A DNA stretch of 5,355 nucleotides from CAYRUP01 sp964489265 (GTDB taxonomy: Bacteria; Pseudomonadota; Gammaproteobacteria; DSM-16500), in contig CAZAXX010000102.1 in assembly GCA_964489265.1 (NCBI GenBank), positions 1 to 5,355 on the forward strand. Reading direction: 5' to 3'. The notes below the pieces were generated by a model. It saw only the letters and a list, made by a program, of their open reading frames with translations. It was not told the DNA's origin and did no database searches. How positions within the stretch are numbered: the first letter of the stretch is position 1; the number at the start of each line of letters is the position of its first letter. This document shows, piece by piece, positions 1-5,305 of the stretch. The position numbers were made by a program, and so were the translations under genes.

Positions 1-6
1 ACCAAA

Positions 7-28
7 CCCCTGCCACCCGCCCCCCCCC
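7..28 (-). other. Possible G-quadruplex-forming G-tract (C9 homopolymer on + strand)
   Basis: The plus strand has C-runs at 7-10, 16-18 and 20-28 (nine consecutive C). Read on the minus strand this gives four possible runs of at least three G separated by 1-5 bases, which fits the usual G3+N1-7 quadruplex pattern if the G9 run is split in two. It lies about 110 bases downstream of the kinase stop codon on the strand that would be transcribed by read-through. The run is markedly richer in G+C than the genes around it. Whether the structure forms is inference. Confidence 0.35.
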
Positions 29-42
29 TGCACCGTCCGCGC

Positions 43-78
43 AGCGAAGGATCTCCTTATATATGGAGATCCTTCGCT
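43..78. repeat. Perfect 14-bp inverted repeat (hairpin)
   Basis: The arms 43-56 (AGCGAAGGATCTCC) and 65-78 (GGAGATCCTTCGCT) are exact reverse complements around an 8-base TTATATAT spacer. After one mismatch the pairing continues for three more G/C pairs (39-41 with 80-82). The hairpin lies downstream of the minus-strand kinase gene. No T-run follows it in either direction, so it is not a standard intrinsic terminator, although it could still act as a 3' end-stabilising structure. Its right arm runs straight into the direct repeats, so the two probably belong to one dispersed intergenic repeat element. Confidence 0.8.
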
Positions 79-131
79 ACGCTCAGGATGACAGCGTTTG
101 CTCAGGATGACAATGCTACGCTCAGGATGAC
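76..131. repeat. Three direct copies of GCTCAGGATGAC
   Basis: The 12-mer GCTCAGGATGAC occurs exactly at 81-92, 100-111 and 120-131, a period of 19-20 bases. The first and third copies share a longer identical 17-mer (GCTACGCTCAGGATGAC at 76-92 and 115-131), while the middle copy differs upstream. The array ends 3 bases before the last base of the kinase stop codon. From memory, sequences of this GGAGATCCTTCGCTACGC / TCAGGATGAC type are common dispersed intergenic repeats in many bacterial genomes. That they are multicopy here cannot be seen from one window. Confidence 0.8.
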
Positions 132-134
132 GTA

Positions 135-1997
135 TTAAGTACGACTAGAATCAATCGGCAAGATAATAACAAACTCAGTCCCAGCACCCACTTCACTCTT
201 CACTTCAATTTTGCCATCGTGTTCCTTGATAATGCCATAAGAAATGGAAAGTCCCAACCCGGTTCCCTGTCCTACATCTTTCGTCGTGTAAAATGGTTCA
301 AACACTTTGGAAATATTTTCAGGTTTAATTCCATAACCAGAGTCTTTTATGTGAATTTCAACAGTGTTATCCACTTTCTTGGTTGAAACATGAATTTCAC
401 CTTTATTAGTAATGGCTTCACACGCGTTCGCCAATATATTCATAAACACCTGATTTATTTTACCCGGATAACAATCGACGAATGGAATGGAAGTATATTC
501 TTTAATGATTTTTATTCGCTTGCCATATTTATGCGTGAGCAACATGATTGTTGAATCCAAGCCAGCTTGAATATCTGATTTCTTCATGGCGTTTTCATCA
601 AACCGCGTGAACGTTTTCAAATCTTTCACAATATTCGCCGTGCGTTCAGCGCCTTCTTTTATACTGCTAATAATTTTTTTGACTTCTTTAGTGACTTCTT
701 CCACATTCGTTTCATCTTTTAATTTCTCTATCGACGCTTTGTTTTCATCAAATTCTTTGCCTGATTGGATTTTGATATAAGAATGCAGTAAATATGCCAT
801 GCTATCAAAATCATTTTGCAACGGTTCTGTGGTCGCCAAAACAAAATTGATCGGATTATTTATTTCATGCGCAATACCCGCTGTTAACACACCTAATGAA
901 GCTAATTTTTCATTTTGAACAACTTGTTGAGTCAGCTTCATTTTTTCTTTATTGTCATTTTGAATGGTATCAATTAATTGGTTAGTTTCTTTTTCGACAG
1001 AGGTTAATTCATCAGATCCCTCAACTGAAACACGTTTTTCAAATTGTTTGGATTTACTGATATTGATAAGTTGATCATTCAATTTTTCTAATCGATTGGT
1101 GATGAGATAACTTAGCAATGACAACAGAATAATTAAAAAGATAATCCCTGTGCTGACAAATGCAATACTGAAATATTTTATGGATTCAAGTCCAGCTGCA
1201 TAAATTTCTCTTGGCATGGTGATTTTTATAATAGCAATGGGTTTATCATTGAGATCGCGTAAATAAGTATAACCAAATAACGTGGTGTCATTTTTTTCTA
1301 TTAAAGGCTGGGTTAAAGCGCTCAGTTTTTCATTGATAGCTTTAATCCCTGGAAATTTATTCAAATCAACCATCGGGTAAATGACAATATCAAGTTTGGT
1401 GACTGTTTTTAATTTTTCTAGAATGGCGGGAGTGAAATATTTTACTGCAACCAAAGAACCATGCACGGGTCCCGAATTGTCACCTTTCACAATCGCATGC
1501 GCAGCAGTTATTAACAAACCAGAAGGAGTTGCAGCAATGCCTTCGACATGACCATCATTTTGGGGAAGATAAACCAATTTGTCTTTTGGTTTTAAATATT
1601 CTTCAAAGCCTTTTGGTAACGGTGCGAGCTTAGTATTATCGGGAGTAAGCACAGCATAATAAACCGGTTCGCCTTTTTCATTAAAAAATAACAGCATGTC
1701 CGTGCGAAATCCGACTAAGCTTGCCACTTGTAAATTTGTTTTGATAAATGCTTCATTTTTGTCGGCAGCAAAATTATACGCGTCATCCCAAACGGCATTA
1801 CTGCTAGCGATCAGACCGACGCCTTCTGCCATTTGATCGATGGCTTGTAATGTGCGATTAACGTGATTAGTGGCTTGTTCGTTTTCTAAATGGACGTAGC
1901 TATCCAGTAAAATCGTACGAGATCCGACATAGGTAACAGCAAACGTTAATGCCCAAATGATTAAGATAGATGCGGTGATTTTACTTCTTAATCGCAT
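135..1997 (-). CDS. Membrane sensor histidine kinase with CHASE4-like periplasmic domain
   Basis: This 620-residue protein is predicted to sense a signal outside the inner membrane, autophosphorylate and pass phosphate to response regulators. A membrane segment at about 7-29 is followed by a periplasmic region to about 272 whose start (SSNAVWDDAYNF near 65-76, then NLQVASLVGFRTD) matches the CHASE4 pattern. A second membrane segment lies at about 275-299 and a weak HAMP-like linker at about 298-348. The dimerisation/phosphoacceptor domain has GIAHEINNPINFV with His377 and a long second helix ending EGAERTANIVKDLKTFTR. The ATPase domain shows the N box (NQVFMNILANACEAI, 515-529), G1 (DSGYGI, 552-557), an F box (FEPFYTT) and G2 (GQGTGLGLS, 576-584). 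All catalytic motifs look intact. There is no attached receiver, so partners must be separate proteins; the two regulators at 2890-5232 are the obvious candidates. The start is supported by a minus-strand GGAG at 2005-2008, 7 bases upstream. The ligand is unknown. Confidence 0.95.
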   Translation of the reverse strand: MRLRSKITASILIIWALTFAVTYVGSRTILLDSYVHLENEQATNHVNRTLQAIDQMAEGVGLIASSNAVWDDAYNFAADKNEAFIKTNLQVASLVGFRTDMLLFFNEKGEPVYYAVLTPDNTKLAPLPKGFEEYLKPKDKLVYLPQNDGHVEGIAATPSGLLITAAHAIVKGDNSGPVHGSLVAVKYFTPAILEKLKTVTKLDIVIYPMVDLNKFPGIKAINEKLSALTQPLIEKNDTTLFGYTYLRDLNDKPIAIIKITMPREIYAAGLESIKYFSIAFVSTGIIFLIILLSLLSYLITNRLEKLNDQLINISKSKQFEKRVSVEGSDELTSVEKETNQLIDTIQNDNKEKMKLTQQVVQNEKLASLGVLTAGIAHEINNPINFVLATTEPLQNDFDSMAYLLHSYIKIQSGKEFDENKASIEKLKDETNVEEVTKEVKKIISSIKEGAERTANIVKDLKTFTRFDENAMKKSDIQAGLDSTIMLLTHKYGKRIKIIKEYTSIPFVDCYPGKINQVFMNILANACEAITNKGEIHVSTKKVDNTVEIHIKDSGYGIKPENISKVFEPFYTTKDVGQGTGLGLSISYGIIKEHDGKIEVKSEVGAGTEFVIILPIDSSRT

Positions 1998-2029
1998 ACC
2001 TATTCTCCTACAAAATAGCTATAACCATA

Positions 2030-2053
2030 AGAATAAGAACATGTTATTATTCT
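2030..2053. promoter_or_regulatory. 24-bp near-perfect palindrome, candidate operator
   Basis: The site is centred between 2041 and 2042 on ACATGT, and 11 of 12 base pairs are symmetric; only G2037/A2046 breaks it. The half site AGAATAAGAAC is repeated in inverted form as GTTATTATTCT. With no spacer at the centre it suits a dimeric DNA-binding protein better than an RNA hairpin. It lies in the 119-bp divergent region between the kinase and porin genes and overlaps possible -10 elements on both strands, a position from which one regulator could control both genes. No DNA-binding protein is encoded in the window, so the binder is unknown. Confidence 0.5.
2042..2050 (+). promoter_or_regulatory. 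Possible extended -10 for the porin gene
   Basis: TGT followed by TATTAT fits an extended -10 (TGn plus TATAAT with one mismatch). No convincing -35 is seen at 16-18 bases upstream. Transcription would begin near 2057 and leave an untranslated leader of about 60 bases before the ATG at 2117. The region is AT-rich, so chance matches are expected. An alternative -10 (TAGAAT, 2079-2084) also lacks a -35. Confidence 0.25.
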
Positions 2054-2057
2054 AGCA
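2049..2057 (-). promoter_or_regulatory. Possible extended -10 for the kinase gene
   Basis: Read on the minus strand this is TGC plus TAGAAT, an extended -10 with one mismatch to TATAAT. It overlaps the right half of the palindrome at 2030-2053, so a bound protein would block it. There is no recognisable -35 at normal spacing. Transcription would start near 2042, giving a leader of about 45 bases before the kinase ATG. Confidence 0.25.
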
Positions 2058-2116
2058 TTATTTTTTAGCCGATTATTTTAGAATTTTTTGTGACTGATTT
2101 TAAAGGGAATTAAATC

Positions 2117-2848
2117 ATGAAAAAAACGATATCGATTTTAACATTGCTTAGTTTAAGCTGTTTCAGCACATTATCTTTTGCAGAAGCCACGACTAAGCAG
2201 CCATCAGCAAAAGAAAATTTCTTAAATCATCTTTCAGGTAACATGGCGCTTACCAATAATTATGTATTCCGCGGCATTAGCCAAACTCGTGAAGAACCTG
2301 CAGTACAAGGTGGGTTGGCGTATACTTTCGATAGTAAAATTCATTTAAATATCTGGGGTTCTAATGTTAATTTTGAAAGTCCCACAGGACAAACAGCAAC
2401 ACTCGAGACCGATGAAACGATAGGTTATGGAAATACAATTAAAGATTTTACCTATGATATTTCTATCGTTCGTTACCAGTATCCAAGAGCATCGACGGCA
2501 AGTTATTTCGAAGGGCTTGGCACATTGAGTTATCGTTTTCTTACTTTTTTAATCGGTTATTCTTCTAATGTATTTGGTTCACATGGGCCTGGAACCTATA
2601 CCAATCTCGGCGTGCATTTTGAGATTCCAGCGAAGTATGTTTATTTTGAAGATATTACGTTATCAGGAAGTGTGGGGCACTATAATCTGGATAAAAATGC
2701 GGGAACGAATTATGAAGATTATAATGTACAAATAGCAAAAGCACTTTCTGACAAATACACTATCTCACTCGCCTGGATAGACACCAGTCACAAGAACCCG
2801 CCCTATGATGGAAGCCAGTGGGTATTTACCGTCGCTGCGGCGTTTTAA
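2117..2848 (+). CDS. TorF-like putative outer-membrane porin (Gcw_chp / TIGR02001 family)
   Basis: This 243-residue protein starts with a classic Sec signal peptide (MKK, a hydrophobic core, likely cleavage after SFA at residue 22). The segment around residues 47-69 (NNYVFRGISQT, then PAVQGGLAY) is the hallmark start of the proteobacterial Gcw_chp/TIGR02001 family, recently named TorF-family putative porins. The rest alternates polar and aromatic or hydrophobic residues as in beta strands (for example IHLNIWGSNVNF, YTISLAWIDTS). The chain ends WVFTVAAAF, with the terminal Phe expected for recognition by the outer-membrane assembly machinery. The length is usual for the family. Its substrate is unknown. 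The start is supported by AAAGGGA at 2102-2108, 8 bases upstream. It is divergent from the kinase and 41 bases ahead of the next gene, with no terminator seen between, so it may be cotranscribed with the regulators. Confidence 0.9.
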   Translation: MKKTISILTLLSLSCFSTLSFAEATTKQPSAKENFLNHLSGNMALTNNYVFRGISQTREEPAVQGGLAYTFDSKIHLNIWGSNVNFESPTGQTATLETDETIGYGNTIKDFTYDISIVRYQYPRASTASYFEGLGTLSYRFLTFLIGYSSNVFGSHGPGTYTNLGVHFEIPAKYVYFEDITLSGSVGHYNLDKNAGTNYEDYNVQIAKALSDKYTISLAWIDTSHKNPPYDGSQWVFTVAAAF

Positions 2849-2850
2849 TA

Positions 2851-2859
2851 TGCTAAAAT
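2851..2859 (+). promoter_or_regulatory. Possible internal extended -10 ahead of the two regulator genes
   Basis: TGC followed by TAAAAT (one mismatch to TATAAT) lies 3 bases after the porin stop codon. It would place a start site near 2866, about 24 bases before the ATG at 2890. No -35 resembling TTGACA is present upstream. If used, the two regulators could be expressed independently of the porin. A chance match in AT-rich DNA is possible. Confidence 0.3.
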
Positions 2860-2877
2860 AGTAGTATATGGTTGACT

Positions 2878-2882
2878 GAGGA
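2878..2882 (+). promoter_or_regulatory. Ribosome binding site that fixes the start at 2890
   Basis: GAGGA sits 7 bases before the ATG at 2890. The longer reading from TTG at 2872 has no Shine-Dalgarno sequence ahead of it and would contain this site inside its coding region, so the ATG is preferred. Confidence 0.75.
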
Positions 2883-2889
2883 CTGCGCC

Positions 2890-3981
2890 ATGCAAGAGAG
2901 GCCGTCGCGGGGAAACATATTGTATGTGGATGATGAAGAAGGAAATTTATTCGCTTTTGTCGCATCGTTTCGTAAATATTACGATAAAATTTACACGGTC
3001 ACGAGCGCAAAAGAGGGAATAGAAATTCTGCATAATCATCCAATCGATGTCGTATTAACCGATCAACGCATGCCCGATATGACGGGCATCGAATTTCTTG
3101 AAAAAATTATTCCTGATTTTCCCGATACAATACGCATGATAGTCACTGGATTTAGTGATATTGATGCGGTGATTCATGCGATCAACACGGGCAAAGTATT
3201 TCGTTATATACAAAAACCGTGGGATAAAAACGAATTAAAACTTAGTATCGATCAAGCAATCAAAACGCGCGCGCTCGAATTATCAAATCGCAAATTAGTC
3301 GCTGATTTACAAACTGAAGTTGCGCAGAAAGAACAAATCTTACAAATTTTTCAAAACTATGTTCCGAAAAATGTGCTGGATGAAGTTTCGAAAAAAGAAC
3401 CAGACACTACCCAATCACATTCAGCAGAGCTTCGCATTGTCAGTATTTTATTTAGCTCCATACGTGGATTTAAATTTTCAGATCAAAGCATGTCTGAAAC
3501 AGTGCAATTCTTAAATGATTATTTTGCGACAATGGTGCAGTGTATTGTGAAGCATCAAGGTACACTCAATCATATCGGCAACGGAATTTTAGCTGTTTTC
3601 GGCGCTCCTACAACTTATCTAAATAATACATCAAACGCTGTGTATTGTGCGTTAGAAATGATTTCTTTGTTAGATAAAATCAAAACGACTAAAGGTTACA
3701 GCATTGAAGTAGGTATCGGGATAAATACAGGTGAAGTGATTGTCGGCAGCATGGGATTGCCTAACCATATCGAATACACACCAATTGGTGATGCAGTGCA
3801 TCGTGCTGCAGAAATTGAAGAGTTGATTCATGATGTGCCGAATGGTGTATTAATTACAGAAGCAACTTATCAGGAAGTTAAGGATAATTTTGAATGTGAA
3901 TCGTTAGGTCCTAAAGTGTTACAAGGAAAAGAAGAGGCTGTTAATATTTATCGCGTTATTAAACCTCTTCTACCGAAGTAA
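2890..3981 (+). CDS. Response regulator with degenerate class III adenylate/guanylate cyclase domain
   Basis: The protein has 363 residues from the ATG. Residues 8-125 are an intact receiver: acidic pocket D14/D15, phosphoacceptor D58 in LTDQRMPDMTG, T86, and K109 in the KPW motif. Residues about 125-160 form a charged helical linker ending FQNYVPKNVLDEV, which resembles the segment that precedes many bacterial cyclase domains. Residues about 180-355 have the cyclase fold (LFSSIRGF, ILAVFGAP, GIGINTGEVIVGSMG, YTPIGDAVH). Every key active-site position except T297 differs from active enzymes. Metal Asp1 is S190 and metal Asp2 is N231 (IGNG in place of IGDG). The Lys of DKFIGDG is lost in a one-residue-shorter NHIGNG, the transition-state Asn is H304 and the Arg is E308. 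It is therefore probably a pseudocyclase that binds nucleotide or a partner, or acts as a phosphorylation-dependent switch. It lies 15 bases before the next regulator in the same direction, almost certainly in one operon with it. Confidence 0.9.
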   Translation: MQERPSRGNILYVDDEEGNLFAFVASFRKYYDKIYTVTSAKEGIEILHNHPIDVVLTDQRMPDMTGIEFLEKIIPDFPDTIRMIVTGFSDIDAVIHAINTGKVFRYIQKPWDKNELKLSIDQAIKTRALELSNRKLVADLQTEVAQKEQILQIFQNYVPKNVLDEVSKKEPDTTQSHSAELRIVSILFSSIRGFKFSDQSMSETVQFLNDYFATMVQCIVKHQGTLNHIGNGILAVFGAPTTYLNNTSNAVYCALEMISLLDKIKTTKGYSIEVGIGINTGEVIVGSMGLPNHIEYTPIGDAVHRAAEIEELIHDVPNGVLITEATYQEVKDNFECESLGPKVLQGKEEAVNIYRVIKPLLPK

Positions 3982-3985
3982 TCAC

Positions 3986-3990
3986 GGAGG
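3986..3990 (+). promoter_or_regulatory. Strong ribosome binding site choosing between two adjacent ATGs
   Basis: GGAGG is followed by ATG at 3994 (3 bases away) and ATG at 3997 (6 bases away). The second spacing is near optimal and the first is short, so 3997 is the more likely start. The difference is a single methionine. Confidence 0.65.
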
Positions 3991-3996
3991 TAAATG

Positions 3997-5232
3997 ATGA
4001 GCGAAGGAAAAAAATATCATTTTTTTATTATCGATGATGATGCTTCCACCATCGAGATTTACGCTCGTCTGCTCAAAGCACAAGGACACGAAGTATCTTC
4101 GAGTACTTCCAGCAAAGAAGGGTTGCAAAAAATATTAGAAACTCAACCCGACTGCGTGTTATGCGATCTCATCATGCCTGACTTAGATGGCATTGATTTA
4201 TTAAATTGTATTCGTCTTAAAAAAGATATCAAACAACCAAAATATATTGTGGTTACTGGGAAAATATTTGATTTTGACAGACGTCGAGCTCATCAAGCTG
4301 GCGTGGATGGATACATTACGAAACCTATTGCTTCAGAAACGTTTGTCAAAGATATTCTGGAAATTTTAGATAGTAATATAGTAGTTAATTTTTTTGGCGT
4401 GCGCGGTACATTACCTGTGCCAGGACCTAATTCTTTGCGATATGGTGGAAACACGAATTGCGTTACGTTACGAATTGCGCAAAAACATTTTTTGATTTTT
4501 GATGCAGGGACTGGAATAAAAGTTTTATCAGACACATTGTTAAAAGAAAACAGTTTGCCAGTTAAGGGAAATTTATTTATTACTCATCCGCATTATGATC
4601 ATATTAACGGAATTCCATTTTTTGTTCCTTTGTATATGAAAGGGAATCACTTTGATGTGTATGGTCCTAATCAAGGCGATTTAAGCATAGAATCCTTGCT
4701 CAATAACCAAATGGAAAATGTTTATTTTCCTGTGACAATGAAAGAATTTATTGCGGATCTTAATTTTCATAATTTGACGGAAGAAAATTTTCAAATAGAT
4801 GATCTGCGTGTGCAAACAATTTTATTAAATCATCCAGGTCGTTGTATTGGTTATCGAATTGATTATCAAAGCAAGTCATTTTGTTATGTTACGGACAATG
4901 AATTGTATTTAGAAAATTCTCCGCATTATTCTCAGCACGAAGTGGATCGTCTCGTGCGTTTTATTAAAGATACTGATTTGTTGTTAATTGATGCGACTTA
5001 TTCTGATGAAGAATATGCAAAAAAAGTCGGCTGGGGACATTCTTGTGTGAGCCGCGTGGTGGATATTGCGGATAAAGCCAGTGTAAAAATAGTTGGTTTG
5101 TATCATCATGATTTGAACGAATTTGATAATGATATTGATAATAAATTAAAGTTCGCGCAGGAATTATTAGAAAAACGTAATTCGAAAACTAAATGTATTG
5201 CGCCGGCGGAGGGGAGTTCGATTATTATTTGA
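3997..5232 (+). CDS. Response regulator fused to a metallo-beta-lactamase-fold hydrolase
   Basis: The protein has 411 residues (412 from the alternative ATG at 3994). Residues 8-124 are a complete receiver: D13-D15, phosphoacceptor D57 in CDLIMPDLDG, T87, and K109 in YITKP. A very short linker leads to an MBL domain from about 128 to the end. This opens with FFGVRGTLPVPGP and LRYGGNTNC, a signature of a PhnP/RNase Z-like MBL subfamily often labelled phosphodiesterase. Metal ligands appear complete: H197-x-H199-x-D201-H202, H279 (LLNHPG), D300 (YVTDNE) and H370 or H371 (LYHHD). DATYSDEEY and GWGHS near 332-349 match the downstream conserved stretches of the RNase Z-like group. By family it should hydrolyse a phosphodiester or related ester; the substrate is unknown. 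No transmembrane or secretion signal is seen, so it should be cytoplasmic. With the receiver attached, phosphorylation probably gates the hydrolase. It is the last gene of the run, and a repeat begins 8 bases after its stop. Confidence 0.92.
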   Translation: MSEGKKYHFFIIDDDASTIEIYARLLKAQGHEVSSSTSSKEGLQKILETQPDCVLCDLIMPDLDGIDLLNCIRLKKDIKQPKYIVVTGKIFDFDRRRAHQAGVDGYITKPIASETFVKDILEILDSNIVVNFFGVRGTLPVPGPNSLRYGGNTNCVTLRIAQKHFLIFDAGTGIKVLSDTLLKENSLPVKGNLFITHPHYDHINGIPFFVPLYMKGNHFDVYGPNQGDLSIESLLNNQMENVYFPVTMKEFIADLNFHNLTEENFQIDDLRVQTILLNHPGRCIGYRIDYQSKSFCYVTDNELYLENSPHYSQHEVDRLVRFIKDTDLLLIDATYSDEEYAKKVGWGHSCVSRVVDIADKASVKIVGLYHHDLNEFDNDIDNKLKFAQELLEKRNSKTKCIAPAEGSSIII

Positions 5233-5240
5233 AGTCGGGA

Positions 5241-5271
5241 GATTGCCACGTCGCTGCGTTCCTCGCAATGA
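5241..5271. repeat. Dispersed intergenic repeat (GATTGCCACG...CTCGCAATGA type)
   Basis: The ends ATTGC (5242-5246) and GCAAT (5265-5269) are inverted, and the centre CGCTGCG is also self-complementary, giving an imperfect palindrome of 28 bases. From memory, the reverse complement (TCATTGCGAGGAACGCAGCG and onward) is a familiar repeat between genes of many bacteria; its translation, containing EERSDVAI, appears as spurious small proteins. It starts 8 bases after the stop of the hydrolase gene. The copy number in this genome cannot be judged here. Confidence 0.7.
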
Positions 5272-5276
5272 AGGTT

Positions 5277-5297
5277 GCAAAAGCAAAAGAGCAAAAG
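5277..5297. repeat. Three short GCAAAAG direct repeats
   Basis: GCAAAAG occurs at 5277-5283, 5283-5289 (sharing one base) and 5291-5297. The run joins the dispersed repeat on its left to the GGGGTCAAG sequence ahead of the terminal hairpin. It may be a slippage product or an element boundary; no function is apparent. Confidence 0.5.
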
Positions 5298-5305
5298 GGG
5301 TCAAG

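Noticed and set aside
43..78. Intrinsic terminator for the kinase gene
   Set aside because: The stem is good, but no T-run follows in either direction, and the hairpin is explained better as part of a dispersed repeat.
76..131. CRISPR array
   Set aside because: The repeats are only 12 bases and the spacers 7-8 bases, partly identical to each other, and no cas gene is present.
586..780. 64-codon open frame on the plus strand inside the kinase gene
   Set aside because: It lies wholly antisense to the conserved phosphoacceptor region of the kinase; it has no recognisable domain and is explained as a shadow of the real gene.
2117..2182. Lipoprotein signal at Cys15 of the porin
   Set aside because: The residues before the Cys (S-L-S-C) do not fit a lipobox and the hydrophobic core would be too short. 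SFA at residues 20-22 is a good ordinary signal peptidase site.
2872..2889. Longer N-terminus of the first response regulator from a TTG codon
   Set aside because: There is no Shine-Dalgarno sequence ahead of the TTG, whereas GAGGA is well placed for the ATG at 2890. The six extra residues add nothing to the receiver fold.
2765..2965. Minus-strand open frame across the porin end and regulator start
   Set aside because: It overlaps two well-supported genes antisense and has no family resemblance.
3320..3514. Plus-strand open frame inside the cyclase-fold gene
   Set aside because: It is an alternative frame of the linker and early cyclase region, of low-complexity basic composition, with no independent support.
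4293..4535. Minus-strand open frame inside the MBL gene
   Set aside because: It is antisense to the conserved GVRGTLPVPGP region; an open frame there is a by-product of that coding sequence.
2890..5232. Simple cAMP (or cGMP) synthesis and degradation operon
   Set aside because: The cyclase domain lacks both metal aspartates, the Lys, the Asn and the Arg needed for catalysis, so synthesis by this protein is unlikely.
5106..5294. Minus-strand small protein containing EERSDVAI
   Set aside because: That peptide is the translation of the dispersed GATTGCCACG-type repeat, a well-known source of false small genes; the rest is antisense to the MBL C-terminus.
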